Assembly: GCA_030036975.1 (NCBI GenBank) | Contig: JASHSE010000565.1 | Coordinates: 1-9,462, forward strand | Direction of reading: 5' to 3' | Source of the DNA: Xanthobacteraceae bacterium | GTDB lineage: Bacteria > Pseudomonadota > Alphaproteobacteria > Rhizobiales > Xanthobacteraceae | Length of the DNA stretch: 9,462 nucleotides | Shown here: one piece after another, positions 1 to 5,390 of the stretch | Layout of the letters: each line of letters starts with the position of its first letter | How positions within the stretch are numbered: the first letter of the stretch is position 1 | Translations under genes and position numbers: made by a program | The notes under the pieces: model-generated | What the model saw: the letters and a program-made list of their open reading frames with translations, nothing else | Databases searched by the model: none | Told to the model about the DNA's origin: nothing

Positions 1-343
1 CCGGCGCTTCCGGGACACTCTCTGCTGCTTCAAGGTTGCCGTCCGAACTGCGAGAAAGTTGGATGACTACCGTTTTGTCGGTGCTGACCGCCAGGGCGAT
101 CGCGCCGGTGTATGTCTCGATAGTGGTGCGGAGTTCGTTGGGATATTCAGCCAGTGCCCGCATCACCACATTGACCACATGCTCAAGCTCGGCAGGATCG
201 GCCGCGGCGGCCCGTGTAAGGACGCCCTCAAGGACGTTTTTGTCTACGGCGACGGTGGTCTGTTGCTTGGCGAATCCGCCGCTTGCTGACGCTTCTGTCG
301 GCTCAACTACAACGAGAGCACTTGAGCGTATGGGTGCATTCAT
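1..343 (-). CDS. Unrecognised protein, N-terminal 114 codons (partial at left edge)
   Basis: An uninterrupted minus-strand frame begins at ATG 343-341 and leaves the window at its left edge. It opens MNAPIRSSALVVVEP and carries an Ala/Glu/Val-rich middle (LEGVLTRAAAADPAELEHVV) and a segment with alternating charged and hydrophobic residues (TVVIQLSRSSDG). Third codon positions are GC-rich and the composition is that of a soluble protein, whereas the opposite strand reads as Ser/Thr/Ala-rich or His/Cys-rich low-quality protein. The ribosome binding site is poor (only GGA about 12 nt upstream), so the true start is uncertain. I do not recognise the family and no catalytic motif is visible. It is transcribed away from the rest of the window. 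Confidence 0.6.
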   Translation of the reverse strand, partial: MNAPIRSSALVVVEPTEASASGGFAKQQTTVAVDKNVLEGVLTRAAAADPAELEHVVNVVMRALAEYPNELRTTIETYTGAIALAVSTDKTVVIQLSRSSDGNLEAAESVPEAP

Positions 344-390
344 TGATATGACGATCCAAATTGGTAAATTCCATAATGTTCTTCAGTATC

Positions 391-407
391 AACTGGTTCG
401 TCCAGTT
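391..407. promoter_or_regulatory. FadR/GntR-like palindromic operator candidate
   Basis: AACTGG, five bases (TTCGT), then CCAGTT form a 17-bp interrupted palindrome with perfect 6-bp arms. Spacing and sequence resemble the operator class bound by FadR-type GntR regulators (the E. coli fadB site as I remember it is ATCTGGTACGACCAGAT). It lies 48 nt upstream of the minus-strand start at 343, where an operator for that gene would be expected. The regulator is not encoded here, so the assignment rests on motif resemblance. Confidence 0.35.
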
Positions 408-486
408 CATTCACGCAATTTGATGTAATTTTCCATACTAGGAGCCCGGATCACCCATCAATTAGGTTCAAAGACCACTTCCTGAT

Positions 487-532
487 GTAAAGTTATTTAC
501 TTATTGCAATATAATTGGTAATTTAATTGACA
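487..532 (+). promoter_or_regulatory. AT-rich promoter region ahead of the 41-aa gene
   Basis: This is the most AT-rich stretch of the window. It contains a perfect TATAAT at 510-515 and a perfect TTGACA at 527-532, but neither has a good partner at the standard 16-18 bp spacing. A short inverted repeat GTAAA-gtta-TTTAC occupies 487-500 just upstream of the TATAAT. Promoter activity in the direction of the small gene at 582 is plausible; the exact elements are not resolved. Confidence 0.3.
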
Positions 533-581
533 AGTTAGCTGCGGTGGCGCATTTGAGCGCCTGCTCGGAGGAAACCGGGTC

Positions 582-707
582 ATGTCACACTTTAGCGACG
601 ATGCGTACAGACGGATCACTGCCATGACGGCGCTCGCAACGATTGCAGCGCTAGTCCATGAGTATCTTCCCCGGTTCCTGCGATATCTCCCCGCGGTCCC
701 CGGATGA
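582..707 (+). CDS. Small protein of 41 aa with strong ribosome binding site
   Basis: ATG at 582 follows GGAGGA at 567-572 with a 9-nt spacer, one of the best ribosome binding sites in the window. The frame ends at TGA 705-707. The protein starts MSHFSDDAYRRITAM, continues with a hydrophobic Ala/Thr/Leu/Ile segment (about residues 14-25), and ends in an aromatic, basic tail (EYLPRFLRYLP). The hydrophobic part is short for a full membrane helix, so a peripheral or amphipathic membrane peptide is equally likely. Its N-terminus resembles that of the 35-aa protein at 984: Met-x-x-Phe-(Ser/Asp)-(Asp/Glu)-Asp, then an aromatic residue, Arg-Arg and Ile/Val. No function is known to me. The call rests on the Shine-Dalgarno site and this resemblance; chance remains possible for so short a frame. 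Confidence 0.5.
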   Translation: MSHFSDDAYRRITAMTALATIAALVHEYLPRFLRYLPAVPG

Positions 708-881
708 CTCACTCGGCAATCTGTCGGCCGAGCAGACACGACTGCCGGCAAAGTCCGAATCCGCTCGTAGCCGGCTATCCATCTGGGCGCGAAGCGTGGG
801 CGCCCCCGTTTACCGAGCTTGAGTAGATGGTCAACTGCGGCGCGTGAGGTTGTGTCGCCAAGTGATGGATTGGGGCCTAAC

Positions 882-901
882 GGTTAATAAGTATGGTTAA
901 T
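882..901. promoter_or_regulatory. GGTTAAT direct repeat, possible CtrA-like or other operator
   Basis: GGTTAAT occurs at 882-888 and again at 895-901, a 13-bp repeat period. On the minus strand the copies read ATTAACC, and one is part of TTAACCAT, a form reported for alphaproteobacterial CtrA half-sites. The two TTAA cores are 9 bp apart instead of the classic 7, so a canonical CtrA box is not met. It sits about 85 nt upstream of the 35-aa gene and could control it. Confidence 0.25.
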
Positions 902-950
902 GGCCTGAAAACTCGTGACCCTTATAGGCTTTCCTCAATGATCAAAACGC

Positions 951-962
951 GCAAACGTTTGC
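951..962. promoter_or_regulatory. Perfect 12-bp palindrome GCAAACGTTTGC, LacI/PurR-type operator candidate
   Basis: GCAAACGTTTGC equals its own reverse complement and has the central CG and AAACGTTT core typical of LacI-family operators (the core of E. coli PurR sites is the same). It ends only 5 nt before the AAAGGAGGT ribosome binding site of the 35-aa gene, so a bound repressor, or an RNA hairpin formed by the palindrome, would directly affect that gene. No LacI-type regulator is encoded in the window. Confidence 0.4.
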
Positions 963-967
963 ATGGG

Positions 968-976
968 AAAGGAGGT
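968..976 (+). promoter_or_regulatory. Near-consensus Shine-Dalgarno AAAGGAGGT
   Basis: AAAGGAGGT complements the end of 16S rRNA almost fully and stands 7 nt before ATG 984. It is the strongest ribosome binding site in the window and is the main evidence that the 35-codon frame behind it is translated. Confidence 0.75.
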
Positions 977-983
977 GGTTGCA

Positions 984-1091
984 ATGGCGCGCTTTGACGA
1001 AGACCGATGGCATCGGCGTGTGGAGGTCGTCGCAGCCGTCGTGGTGGCGCTGGCAACGACGCTTGCGGCAGTCCTTCAGTATGTGCGTTGA
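984..1091 (+). CDS. Small single-span membrane protein, 35 aa
   Basis: The frame starts at ATG 984, 7 nt after AAAGGAGGT, and ends at TGA 1089-1091. The protein has a charged N-terminus (MARFDEDRWHRR) followed by a Val/Ala/Leu-rich segment at about residues 13-34 that is long enough for one transmembrane helix, with a final Arg. The basic residues before the helix predict an N-in orientation. A terminator begins 22 nt after the stop, so the gene looks like a self-contained transcription unit, possibly under the palindrome at 951-962. Size and layout fit small membrane regulators and type I toxin-like peptides, but no function can be assigned. Its first dozen residues resemble those of the 41-aa protein at 582. 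Confidence 0.6.
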   Translation: MARFDEDRWHRRVEVVAAVVVALATTLAAVLQYVR

Positions 1092-1113
1092 GCGGGAGCT
1101 TGCAGGCGCCGCG

Positions 1114-1145
1114 GAGAGGAACGGTCGCAGCCGTTCCTCTCTTTG
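1114..1145 (+). terminator. Intrinsic terminator after the 35-aa gene
   Basis: GAGAGGAACGG (1114-1124) and CCGTTCCTCTC (1131-1141) form a perfect 11-bp stem closed by a 6-nt loop, followed at once by TTTGTCT. This is a classic rho-independent terminator on the plus strand. It separates the small gene from the HTH-ATPase gene at 1277, which therefore needs its own promoter or read-through. Confidence 0.75.
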
Positions 1146-1192
1146 TCTATCATTCCACGACGATCGGGTCAATCCAGCAGTCGGCCGATTTA

Positions 1193-1237
1193 CCGCCAAA
1201 GCTTGTGCTTGGCGGATCGCGCAACTTTGTTTAAATT
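1193..1237 (+). promoter_or_regulatory. Candidate promoter and overlapping inverted repeat ahead of the HTH-ATPase gene
   Basis: TTGGCG (1209-1214) and TAAATT (1232-1237), 17 bp apart, each match 4 of 6 bases of the sigma70 consensus and lie 40 nt upstream of ATG 1277. CCGCCAA (1193-1199) and TTGGCGG (1209-1215) are perfect inverted repeats, and the right arm covers the -35 element, so the repeat is a good candidate operator. Self-regulation by the HTH protein encoded just downstream is an inference. Confidence 0.4.
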
Positions 1238-1276
1238 GATCCCGGAATTTCCGCTTCGTTTGATGGAATTGTAGCT

Positions 1277-2722
1277 ATGGCTGACGACCGCTTCGTTTCG
1301 GATGAAAAGCGACAAAGACTGGCAATCGTCCTGAAGCAACTCGGGATGCGGCAGCAGGACCTAGCCCAAGCGATGGGCGTCAGCCCTGCCGCCATCAGTC
1401 GATTTTTGACCATAGGACCCGATCGCATCGATCTGAGGCCTGAAAACCTTAAGCGTTTTACCGAAGCGTTGGAGGACCGGCTCGCCGAGTGCCGCGCCAT
1501 CAAGGTAAGCAAGAGCGATGAAGTAGAGGCTCGGAAAAACAGCGGAAGCACCGAAAGGGAAAAGGAGCGGAGCAGGGCGCTGGTCCATGCGGCACTCGCC
1601 TTGAGCCTGGAGACGATCAAAACAATCGAGGCCGATATTGCAGGACTACTTACCGGCAGTCCAGATTCCGCTGCAGCATCCGGTCCGGTCTTCGCTACTC
1701 CGGGCGGCGCGTTGGGCGTTCGGGTAACAAACTATGTCCAGCGCCAAGCGGACAAGGAAATCGACGGAATTCTCAAAGACGGATCAGCTCCGGCGAGTGT
1801 GGTCATCGGACCGGTTCAGGGCGGAACGTCCTCCTTCCTGCAGCGGGTCTATCAGCGCGCTGATGCGATGCGCGGGTGCTGGGCTGGCATCGTCCATTTC
1901 GAGGCGGCGTTTGCCAGAGGCGAGCCCTTCACGCAGCTCGATCTGTTCAAGTACCTCTTTCAGGAGATCGGCGTTCCGCGCGAGGACTTTTCCGGCGACA
2001 GTGTTGACGTGCATGGCATGAAGGAAGCATTCGACAAGTGGGCGGCAGCCGCTTGGCGAGATGCGGCTCGAGTCGTTGTCGTGATCGACGGGCTTGATGA
2101 GATCATCAGGAACGCTGCTGCCATAACCGATCCGCTTGCCTTGATAAACTGGTTTCAAGCGCTGCGCAATCGCGCGAACGATAGGGCAGCCCCGTATGAC
2201 AGGTTGGCCTTATTCGTCGCGCTGACCGGCACGACCTGGAGCGCCGCCCATGCATCACCTTATGCGACCCAAGCCGGTCCGCTCGACCTCAAGAAATTTA
2301 CTAAGCAGGAGGTGGCTGACGCGTTCAAGCAGCTAAATGTCGACATCGATGAAAAGGGCACCGATGAAGTGTATCGTCTTTTTCACGGTCATCCGTATCT
2401 CACCGAGCTATTCGCCTGGTCTATGCGCGGCGGGGCAAGTCTTCAGTCTACCAAAGAGGCAGCGCTAAACCTTGCCAGCCGCTATGAGTCGCATTGGGAG
2501 CGGTTGAAATCCGAAATTAAATTTCTTACGGGTCCGAATTTCACCACCGAGAGGGTGCTGTCCGCGGTCGTAAAGGCTGTGAAACGAGGACAGCTGGATG
2601 AAACTGACGACATCATCATGAGAAATTATCGTCGCGGCCTGCAAGTCTTTGGTCTCCTAGACGAGCCGCCGTCACAGATCTGCGAGTTCTACTGGGCCGC
2701 GATCAACAGAGAGCTGCAGTAG
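1277..2722 (+). CDS. XRE-type HTH protein fused to an AAA-like (AAA_35/STAND-like) domain with degenerate P-loop
   Basis: Residues about 12-45 form a Cro/cI-type helix-turn-helix (QQDLAQAMGVSPAAISRFL), so this protein probably binds DNA. A charged, partly helical linker (about 75-140) leads to an AAA-like domain at about 143-400. That domain begins with the NYVQRQADKEI signature seen in AAA_35-type ATPases, has the P-loop position at 178-185 reading GPVQGGTS, a strong Walker B strand VVVVIDGLDE (266-275), and the late GHPYLTELF motif (371-379). A normal Walker A has Lys before the final Ser/Thr; here it is Thr184, so ATP hydrolysis is doubtful and the protein may be a pseudo-ATPase sensor. 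The C-terminal 80 residues look helical and have no recognised domain. The ribosome binding site is weak (GGA, about 12 nt). It shares its ATPase type with the next gene, which keeps the lysine, suggesting partnership. The transcriptional target is unknown. Confidence 0.85.
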   Translation: MADDRFVSDEKRQRLAIVLKQLGMRQQDLAQAMGVSPAAISRFLTIGPDRIDLRPENLKRFTEALEDRLAECRAIKVSKSDEVEARKNSGSTEREKERSRALVHAALALSLETIKTIEADIAGLLTGSPDSAAASGPVFATPGGALGVRVTNYVQRQADKEIDGILKDGSAPASVVIGPVQGGTSSFLQRVYQRADAMRGCWAGIVHFEAAFARGEPFTQLDLFKYLFQEIGVPREDFSGDSVDVHGMKEAFDKWAAAAWRDAARVVVVIDGLDEIIRNAAAITDPLALINWFQALRNRANDRAAPYDRLALFVALTGTTWSAAHASPYATQAGPLDLKKFTKQEVADAFKQLNVDIDEKGTDEVYRLFHGHPYLTELFAWSMRGGASLQSTKEAALNLASRYESHWERLKSEIKFLTGPNFTTERVLSAVVKAVKRGQLDETDDIIMRNYRRGLQVFGLLDEPPSQICEFYWAAINRELQ

Positions 2723-2892
2723 GACGAAGGGCGCCTGGCCGCCGGTTCTCGACAGCAATTCCTGTCGTCCGCCGCGCGCTTAGATGGTTAATCGACCGGT
2801 AAAGCGGCCGTGACAACTTCACCACGATTACGTGGAAGTGGCGCCGAAAAGGCATTAGCTTGCATAATGTCAATGGTCCCCTGGAAGGGGAG

Positions 2893-3030
2893 AAAGGAGG
2901 AGATAGTGGTATGGCGCCCCACGAATCGAACAACGCCTGAGCATTGAACCAAAGCGGAGATCGCGCCGCGATCAACCGCCTTGGCTGCTTCAATCGAACC
3001 GACCAGTTCCCTCTGGTCACCTAACAACAA
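2893..3030 (+). promoter_or_regulatory. Attenuator-like leader between the two ATPase genes
   Basis: The 399-nt gap between the genes is structured. TCCCC-tggaa-GGGGA (2877-2891) is a small hairpin directly before AAAGGAGG (2893-2900). A 9-codon frame follows (2911-2940). Starting three bases after its stop, ATTGAA (2943-2948), CCAAAGCGG (2949-2957) and GATCGC (2959-2964) pair with GCGATC (2968-2973), CCGCCTTGG (2976-2984) and TTCAAT (2989-2994) to give one long hairpin with a 3-nt loop, one mismatch and small bulges. GACCAG (3001-3006) and CTGGTC (3013-3018) form a second hairpin, and an intrinsic terminator follows at 3034. Leader peptide, hairpins and terminator in this order is the layout of an amino-acid attenuator. 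I could not find a convincing mutually exclusive antiterminator pairing by eye, so the mechanism is inferred. Confidence 0.4.
2911..2940 (+). CDS. Possible leader peptide MAPHESNNA with tandem Asn codons
   Basis: ATG 2911 stands 10 nt after AAAGGAGG. The nine-residue product contains two adjacent AAC (Asn) codons at 2929-2934, one codon before the penultimate Ala, and the stop TGA is three bases ahead of a long hairpin. Upstream of two asparaginase genes this suggests a peptide that reports charged tRNA-Asn. Alternatives: a GTG start at 2906 in another frame gives a 13-residue peptide without paired Asn codons, and the same frame stays open after the TGA up to TAA 3022-3024, so this may be a broken gene of about 37 codons. 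Confidence 0.35.
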   Translation: MAPHESNNA

Positions 3031-3033
3031 GCG

Positions 3034-3064
3034 GAGAGAGCGGCTCGGACCCCGCTCTCTCTTT
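3034..3064 (+). terminator. Intrinsic terminator upstream of the asparaginase operon
   Basis: GAGAGAGCGG (3034-3043) pairs perfectly with CCGCTCTCTC (3052-3061), followed by TTT and a pyrimidine run. It ends 58 nt before the next gene's first possible start, so it either separates two transcription units or acts as the terminator arm of an attenuator. It resembles the terminator at 1114 (GAGAG...CTCTC, then TTT), which likewise lies between a small reading frame and an ATPase gene. Confidence 0.65.
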
Positions 3065-3121
3065 CCCTTAGCGGCCGATCGGCGGGGAGTCAACCGCTGG
3101 CTCAATTAATAAACTGCCATT

Positions 3122-5374
3122 GTGCGGCCGGTGAATTCGATGACTGCAACCGCGTGCGAGCCCGTACGGAGCCTTAACGTGACCAAGTATGAGTATTCGG
3201 GCGGGCCGGTCCGGCATGACGCCTTCTACGCTGAGCGCAATACGGACAAGCAGTTCCAAAATGCCGTTATCGAGAAGCGTGACGTATTCGTCATCACGGC
3301 GCCGCGCCAGACCGGCAAAACCAGCCTATGGTACCAATGGTTGGATCACGCCAGCGGGTTCAACGCCGGTCTGTTGGATTTCCGCGTTGTTTTTGGCCAG
3401 GCCGAAGAAAAGACGCGCTCGGCCCGGGGCTGGACGGAAACTTTGCTGCGCGCCATAGCGAGAGCCTTTAAACTCGACCTGGACGAGCTTCGGAACTGGC
3501 TAGGGGATAATTCCGAGCGACCGATAACGGATCTGATCGTCGGGTTTTTCTCAGAGTTTTTTCGTCCGCGCCTGAAGGGCCCAGTCGTCGTCGCTTTCGA
3601 CGAGATCGACGTGGTTCAGACATACCATTACTTCACCGACGATTTCTTTGAAGCGATTCGCGCCTTGGCGGCGAATCGCGACGAACTTGATATGAGCTTC
3701 GTCATGATTGGGCTCAATCATCCAAAGGACTTGCTTAAAACGGCGTCGTCTGGCGGCTTTAATATTTCCGGCCTGCATCTGGCATTAGATGATTTCAACC
3801 CGGAAGATGCGGAAACGGTGGAAGTCTGGGCGAACAACTATTCCGGCCCGGCGGGCGCAGATCGAATGGCTGTTGCCAAGGCAATCTTGAGCGCAACCGG
3901 CGGCCAGCCCTTCCTGACAACGTGGCTGTTTGAACAGGCGCGGAGGTCAGCGCTCAGGAATGGCGATGGCATTCCGCCTCTTGTGGACATACTGATAGAA
4001 GACGCCCGAAATAACCGGGGTATTTCAAGTCATTTTCAAGCAGCACGCGAAATTATTCTTGAACGACCAAATCTGGCCTTTCGCATCATCGATGTTTTCG
4101 AGCAAGCACGCGAGAAGCCCGTTCCGCTCGTCAATCTTAGCGGCGAGCTGCGGGCGGCTTTGGTAAGCACCGGTCTTGTCCGCGAACGCAACCGGGCTTT
4201 TGTGGTAAAGTCGTCGATTTACAAAACCTATTTTAATGACGACTGGATTTCGGATTTAAGAAAATCGATTGGCAGCGAACTTCCCGCGCCCGCGGCGCTC
4301 CGACCGGTCATCGGGCAGGCCAAGAAGAAGCGCGTGTGCATCATTAATACGGGCGGCATGATCTCTATGGAGTTGCAGCCGGACGGCAGAATCGGCTCGC
4401 CGCACGATTTGACTGCATATTTTCGCACCTTTCCCGAACTATTCGCCATTGCCGATTTCACCGCAGTGCCGCTGATGTCCAAAGATAGCTCCAACATGAA
4501 TCCCGATGATTGGAAACGAATTTCGCAGGCGATCTACCAACGCCGCGACGACGGGTTCAGCGGCTTTGTCGTCGTGCATGGCACCGACACGCTTCCACAC
4601 ACGGCATCCGCGGTCGCCTATGCGCTCGGCGATGGTTTAAGTTTTCCCGTCGTTTTTGTTGGATCGCAGACGGCGCCACACGTGGCCTACGGGGATGCTC
4701 GCATCAATCTCATGCGAGCGTGCACAGTTGCCACTCGGTCCGATATTCCGGAAGTGGTCGCGGTTATCAACGATCAAATCCATCGCGCCGTCCGTGTCGA
4801 GAAGCGCGATGATTTTCGCTTTGATGGCATGCACTCCCCGACATTCGAGCCCTTGGGCCTTATTGCCGATCGAATTGAGATCAAAGAGGCGCTGGTCCAC
4901 AAACCGCCGCGGAATCCCAAGATCGATTTGCGCAATGAGTTCTCGCATAATGTTTTCAAGATCGGTCTCTATCCCGGTCTCGATCCGGCCTTCTTAGAAC
5001 CGGTGTTGGAAAGCCCAGAACTCGAAGGCGTAATCATCGAGACACTAGGCATCGGAAATATCCCGGTTGAAGAGAAATGGAACCTTGTGCCATTTATCGA
5101 GAAGGCCACAAGTAACGATATTCCGGTCCTGCTTGTCTCCCAATTCCCGATCCAACCCGAAATGAGCGCCAAATACGAACCGGCTTCGGCGCCGCTCGCC
5201 GCCGGCGCGATCGGTGCCGCCAATATGGCGCCCCCTGCGGCCCTGACGAAGTTCATGTGGGTCTTGCCGCAAGTCAGAGGGCGAAACCTGTCCGGCATCG
5301 ATAAGCGCGAAGAAATCAAAAAGCTGATGAACTTGAATCTGGTCGGCGAAGTCGACTCCGATGTGCCAGGCTAA
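3122..5374 (+). CDS. AAA-like ATPase (AAA_35/STAND-like) fused to a type I L-asparaginase domain
   Basis: A two-part protein of about 750 aa. Residues about 23-380 are an AAA-like ATPase: an entry segment YEYSGGPVRHDAFYAERNTDKQ typical of the AAA_35 family (its start, 23-40, is the recognisable part), intact Walker A APRQTGKT (60-67, Lys66), Walker B VVVAFDEID (155-163) and GGQPFL (260-265). Residues about 403-735 are a type I asparaginase: nucleophile motif NTGG (Thr410), DSSNM-P-DW (455-464), HGTDT (486-490, Thr488/Asp489) and the probable Lys561. These match the usual Thr-Thr-Asp-Lys set, so hydrolysis of L-Asn (or L-Gln) to acid and ammonia is likely, in the cytoplasm since there is no signal peptide. 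The ATPase presumably gates or assembles the enzyme. The start is uncertain: GTG 3122 and GTG 3131 lack a ribosome binding site, ATG 3140 has a weak one (GGTGAA); all keep the domains. It heads a three-gene operon. Confidence 0.88.
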   Translation: MRPVNSMTATACEPVRSLNVTKYEYSGGPVRHDAFYAERNTDKQFQNAVIEKRDVFVITAPRQTGKTSLWYQWLDHASGFNAGLLDFRVVFGQAEEKTRSARGWTETLLRAIARAFKLDLDELRNWLGDNSERPITDLIVGFFSEFFRPRLKGPVVVAFDEIDVVQTYHYFTDDFFEAIRALAANRDELDMSFVMIGLNHPKDLLKTASSGGFNISGLHLALDDFNPEDAETVEVWANNYSGPAGADRMAVAKAILSATGGQPFLTTWLFEQARRSALRNGDGIPPLVDILIEDARNNRGISSHFQAAREIILERPNLAFRIIDVFEQAREKPVPLVNLSGELRAALVSTGLVRERNRAFVVKSSIYKTYFNDDWISDLRKSIGSELPAPAALRPVIGQAKKKRVCIINTGGMISMELQPDGRIGSPHDLTAYFRTFPELFAIADFTAVPLMSKDSSNMNPDDWKRISQAIYQRRDDGFSGFVVVHGTDTLPHTASAVAYALGDGLSFPVVFVGSQTAPHVAYGDARINLMRACTVATRSDIPEVVAVINDQIHRAVRVEKRDDFRFDGMHSPTFEPLGLIADRIEIKEALVHKPPRNPKIDLRNEFSHNVFKIGLYPGLDPAFLEPVLESPELEGVIIETLGIGNIPVEEKWNLVPFIEKATSNDIPVLLVSQFPIQPEMSAKYEPASAPLAAGAIGAANMAPPAALTKFMWVLPQVRGRNLSGIDKREEIKKLMNLNLVGEVDSDVPG

Positions 5375-5390
5375 CTGACGAGAAAGACCA

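Noticed and set aside
36..428. Plus-strand frames at 36-428 and 59-289
   Set aside because: They overlap the better minus-strand gene (1-343), have Ser/Thr/Ala-rich or His/Cys-rich composition, and have no ribosome binding site.
497..751. Minus-strand 84-codon frame
   Set aside because: It is antisense to the 41-aa gene, is Arg/Ser/Cys-rich without domain character, and has no convincing start signal.
942..1239. Overlapping frames on both strands around the 35-aa gene
   Set aside because: They run through the terminator and have shadow-like composition; only the 984 frame has the near-consensus ribosome binding site.
2788..3105. Minus-strand 105-codon frame with a protein-like stretch (GDQRELVGSIEAAKAVDRG)
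   Set aside because: A short part looks coding and could be a relic, but the frame crosses the terminator and leader hairpins on the other strand, the rest is of poor quality, and no family could be recognised.
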